DNA of 31,683 nucleotides, from assembly GCA_002305575.1 (NCBI GenBank), contig DBPP01000023.1:1-31683 (forward strand). Reading direction: 5' to 3'. The position numbers were made by a program, and so were the translations under genes. Of the stretch, positions 30,821 to 31,683 are shown one piece after another (position 1 is the first letter of the stretch; every line of letters starts with the position of its first letter). This DNA is from Ruminococcaceae bacterium UBA1417. Lineage in GTDB: Bacteria; Bacillota; Clostridia; Oscillospirales; Acutalibacteraceae. Below the pieces are notes generated by a model. It did no database searches, was not told where the DNA came from, and worked only from the letters and a program-made list of their open reading frames with translations.

Positions 30821-31683
30821 TTACGCGAAGCGCGCCGCAAGCGCTGCCTCGTTGAGCTGTGCGCCGATTACGCACAGACGGCCTGTGACCATTGCGCTGC
30901 CCGTACGGACGCCCGATTCCTCCGGCACGAAGTCAAAATGGATCCACTGCCCGTCCGTCCCTTCGACAATGCCCTTTGCACGCAGAATCGTACCGTACGT
31001 TTCACGGTCGGATAACGCCTTGAGCGCGTTTTCAATTTCCTCCTGCGTGAACTTGCGGGTCGTCTCCACGCCCCAGCTCGTGAACACCTCGTCGGCGTGA
31101 TGGCCATGATGATGATGGTGTTCGCAGCCGCAATCCGCGTCGTGATCGTGGTGGTGATGGCCGCAGCCACAATCCTCATCGTGGTCGTGGTGGTGATGAC
31201 CGCAGCCACAATCCTCGTCGTGGTGGTGATGACCGCAGCCGCAATCCTCGTCGTGATCGTGGTGATGGTGGCCGCAGCCGCAATCCTCGTCGTGGTCGTG
31301 GTGATGGTGGCCGCAGCCGCAATCCTCGTCGTGGTTATGGTCGTGGTGGTGATGACCGCAGCCACAATCCTCGTCGTGGTCATGGTCGTGGTGGCCGCAG
31401 CCACAATCCTCGTCGTGGTCGTGGTGGTGCTCGTGCGTCTCCGCTTCCAGCCGCTTCAATTCATCGTCCAGCGTATCCCGGTGCTCCATCGCCTCGAGGA
31501 TCTGTGCGCCGGACAGCACGTCCCACGGCGTCGTAATGATCGTAGCCGCCGCATTATGCTCGCGCAACCGTGCGACGCACTCGTCGAGCTTTTTCTGCGC
31601 AATTCCGGCTGTGCGGCTCAAAATGATCGAATTCGCGTGCTCGATCTGATCGTTGTAAAACTCGCCGAAGTTTTTCATATACA
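30821..31683 (-). CDS. CobW-like (COG0523) GTPase, C-terminal part, with a His/Cys metal-binding repeat tract (cut by window edge)
   Basis: 287 codons are visible and the frame stays open to the right edge, so the P-loop half lies outside; the MKNFGEFYNDQ methionine is internal. The segment NFGEFYNDQIEHANSIILSR matches the middle of COG0523 GTPases around the G4 region. Residues about 82-194 (from that methionine) are eight copies of a unit like HHHHDHDEDCGCG, then the CobW C-terminal domain follows (VETTRKFTQEEIENALKALS ... GQWIHFDFVPEE). COG0523 proteins are metal chaperones, for zinc, cobalt or nickel; the histidines and sixteen cysteines fit binding and storage. It is translated just ahead of the second CobW-like gene. 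Confidence 0.92.
   Translation of the reverse strand, partial: YMKNFGEFYNDQIEHANSIILSRTAGIAQKKLDECVARLREHNAAATIITTPWDVLSGAQILEAMEHRDTLDDELKRLEAETHEHHHDHDEDCGCGHHDHDHDEDCGCGHHHHDHNHDEDCGCGHHHHDHDEDCGCGHHHHDHDEDCGCGHHHHDEDCGCGHHHHDHDEDCGCGHHHHDHDADCGCEHHHHHGHHADEVFTSWGVETTRKFTQEEIENALKALSDRETYGTILRAKGIVEGTDGQWIHFDFVPEESGVRTGSAMVTGRLCVIGAQLNEAALAARFA
31097..31435 (-). repeat. In-frame tandem repeat encoding His/Asp/Cys units
   Basis: About eight units, mostly 39 bases (13 residues), with two shorter or longer ones (33 and 45 bases), each holding a D-C-G-C-G core between histidine runs. Spacing in multiples of three keeps the frame, so copy number can vary without loss of the gene. Confidence 0.95.

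Noticed and set aside
31097..31435. The regular repeat as a possible CRISPR array.
   Set aside because: The repeats are in frame within a GTPase gene, have no unique spacers, and encode a His/Cys tract.

Overview
The window comes from an anaerobic, moderately GC-rich (high fifties per cent by eye) member of the Clostridia, most likely Oscillospiraceae/Ruminococcaceae-like. The support is pyruvate:ferredoxin oxidoreductase, [FeFe]-hydrogenase maturation genes, a six-gene Rnf complex, a perfect CIRCE operator before groES, a DUF1292 protein, a GGGtGRT protein and sigma-A-type promoters with 17-nt spacers. It reads as chromosome: no transposase, integrase, phage gene, tRNA or rRNA was seen.

Layout. 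1-1328 (-) is the N-terminal part of PFOR, cut by the window edge. 1661-5890 holds two CBS-domain CNNM/HlyC membrane proteins flanking a two-gene unit (a Nif11-like small protein and an AraC regulator). 5952-6068 is a 38-residue CxC/CxxC micro-protein. 6212-7917 is a GGGtGRT protein with a NifU-like scaffold. 8203-10929 looks like a cell-envelope operon (LCP ligase, nucleotidyltransferase, PH-domain protein, and a tiny signal-plus-sorting-signal protein). 11061-12439 is trxB-gtrA. 12600-14077 (-) has no credible protein gene but has a strong promoter, many stem-loops and an intrinsic terminator. 14413-16091 (+) is DUF1292, a probable 6S RNA and azlCD. 16200-18238 (-) is groES-groEL under CIRCE. 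18545-21795 (+) is a structured leader followed by a TM1266-type regulator, hydG and hydF. 21891-26858 (-) is rnfCDGEAB. 27038-29708 (-) is an RNA methyltransferase, a diacylglycerol-kinase-like protein and a GNAT. 29852-31683 (-) is a pair of COG0523 (CobW-like) GTPases, one carrying a C-terminal DUF1980/TIGR03943-like domain and the other a His/Cys repeat tract.

Working together. PFOR makes reduced ferredoxin, Rnf couples ferredoxin oxidation to NAD+ reduction and ion pumping, and HydG/HydF build the hydrogenase H-cluster, so much of the window concerns ferredoxin-based energy metabolism and Fe-S chemistry. hydE and the hydrogenase itself are not in the window.

The most unusual item is the roughly 1.48-kb minus-strand transcription unit at 12600-14077: AT-richer than its surroundings, purine-rich on the transcribed strand, with numerous local hairpins (several with GNRA loops, several with G-U pairs that exist only on the minus strand). 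It is a candidate giant structured non-coding RNA that I cannot assign to a known class. Second is the attenuator-like leader in front of the hydrogenase maturation operon.
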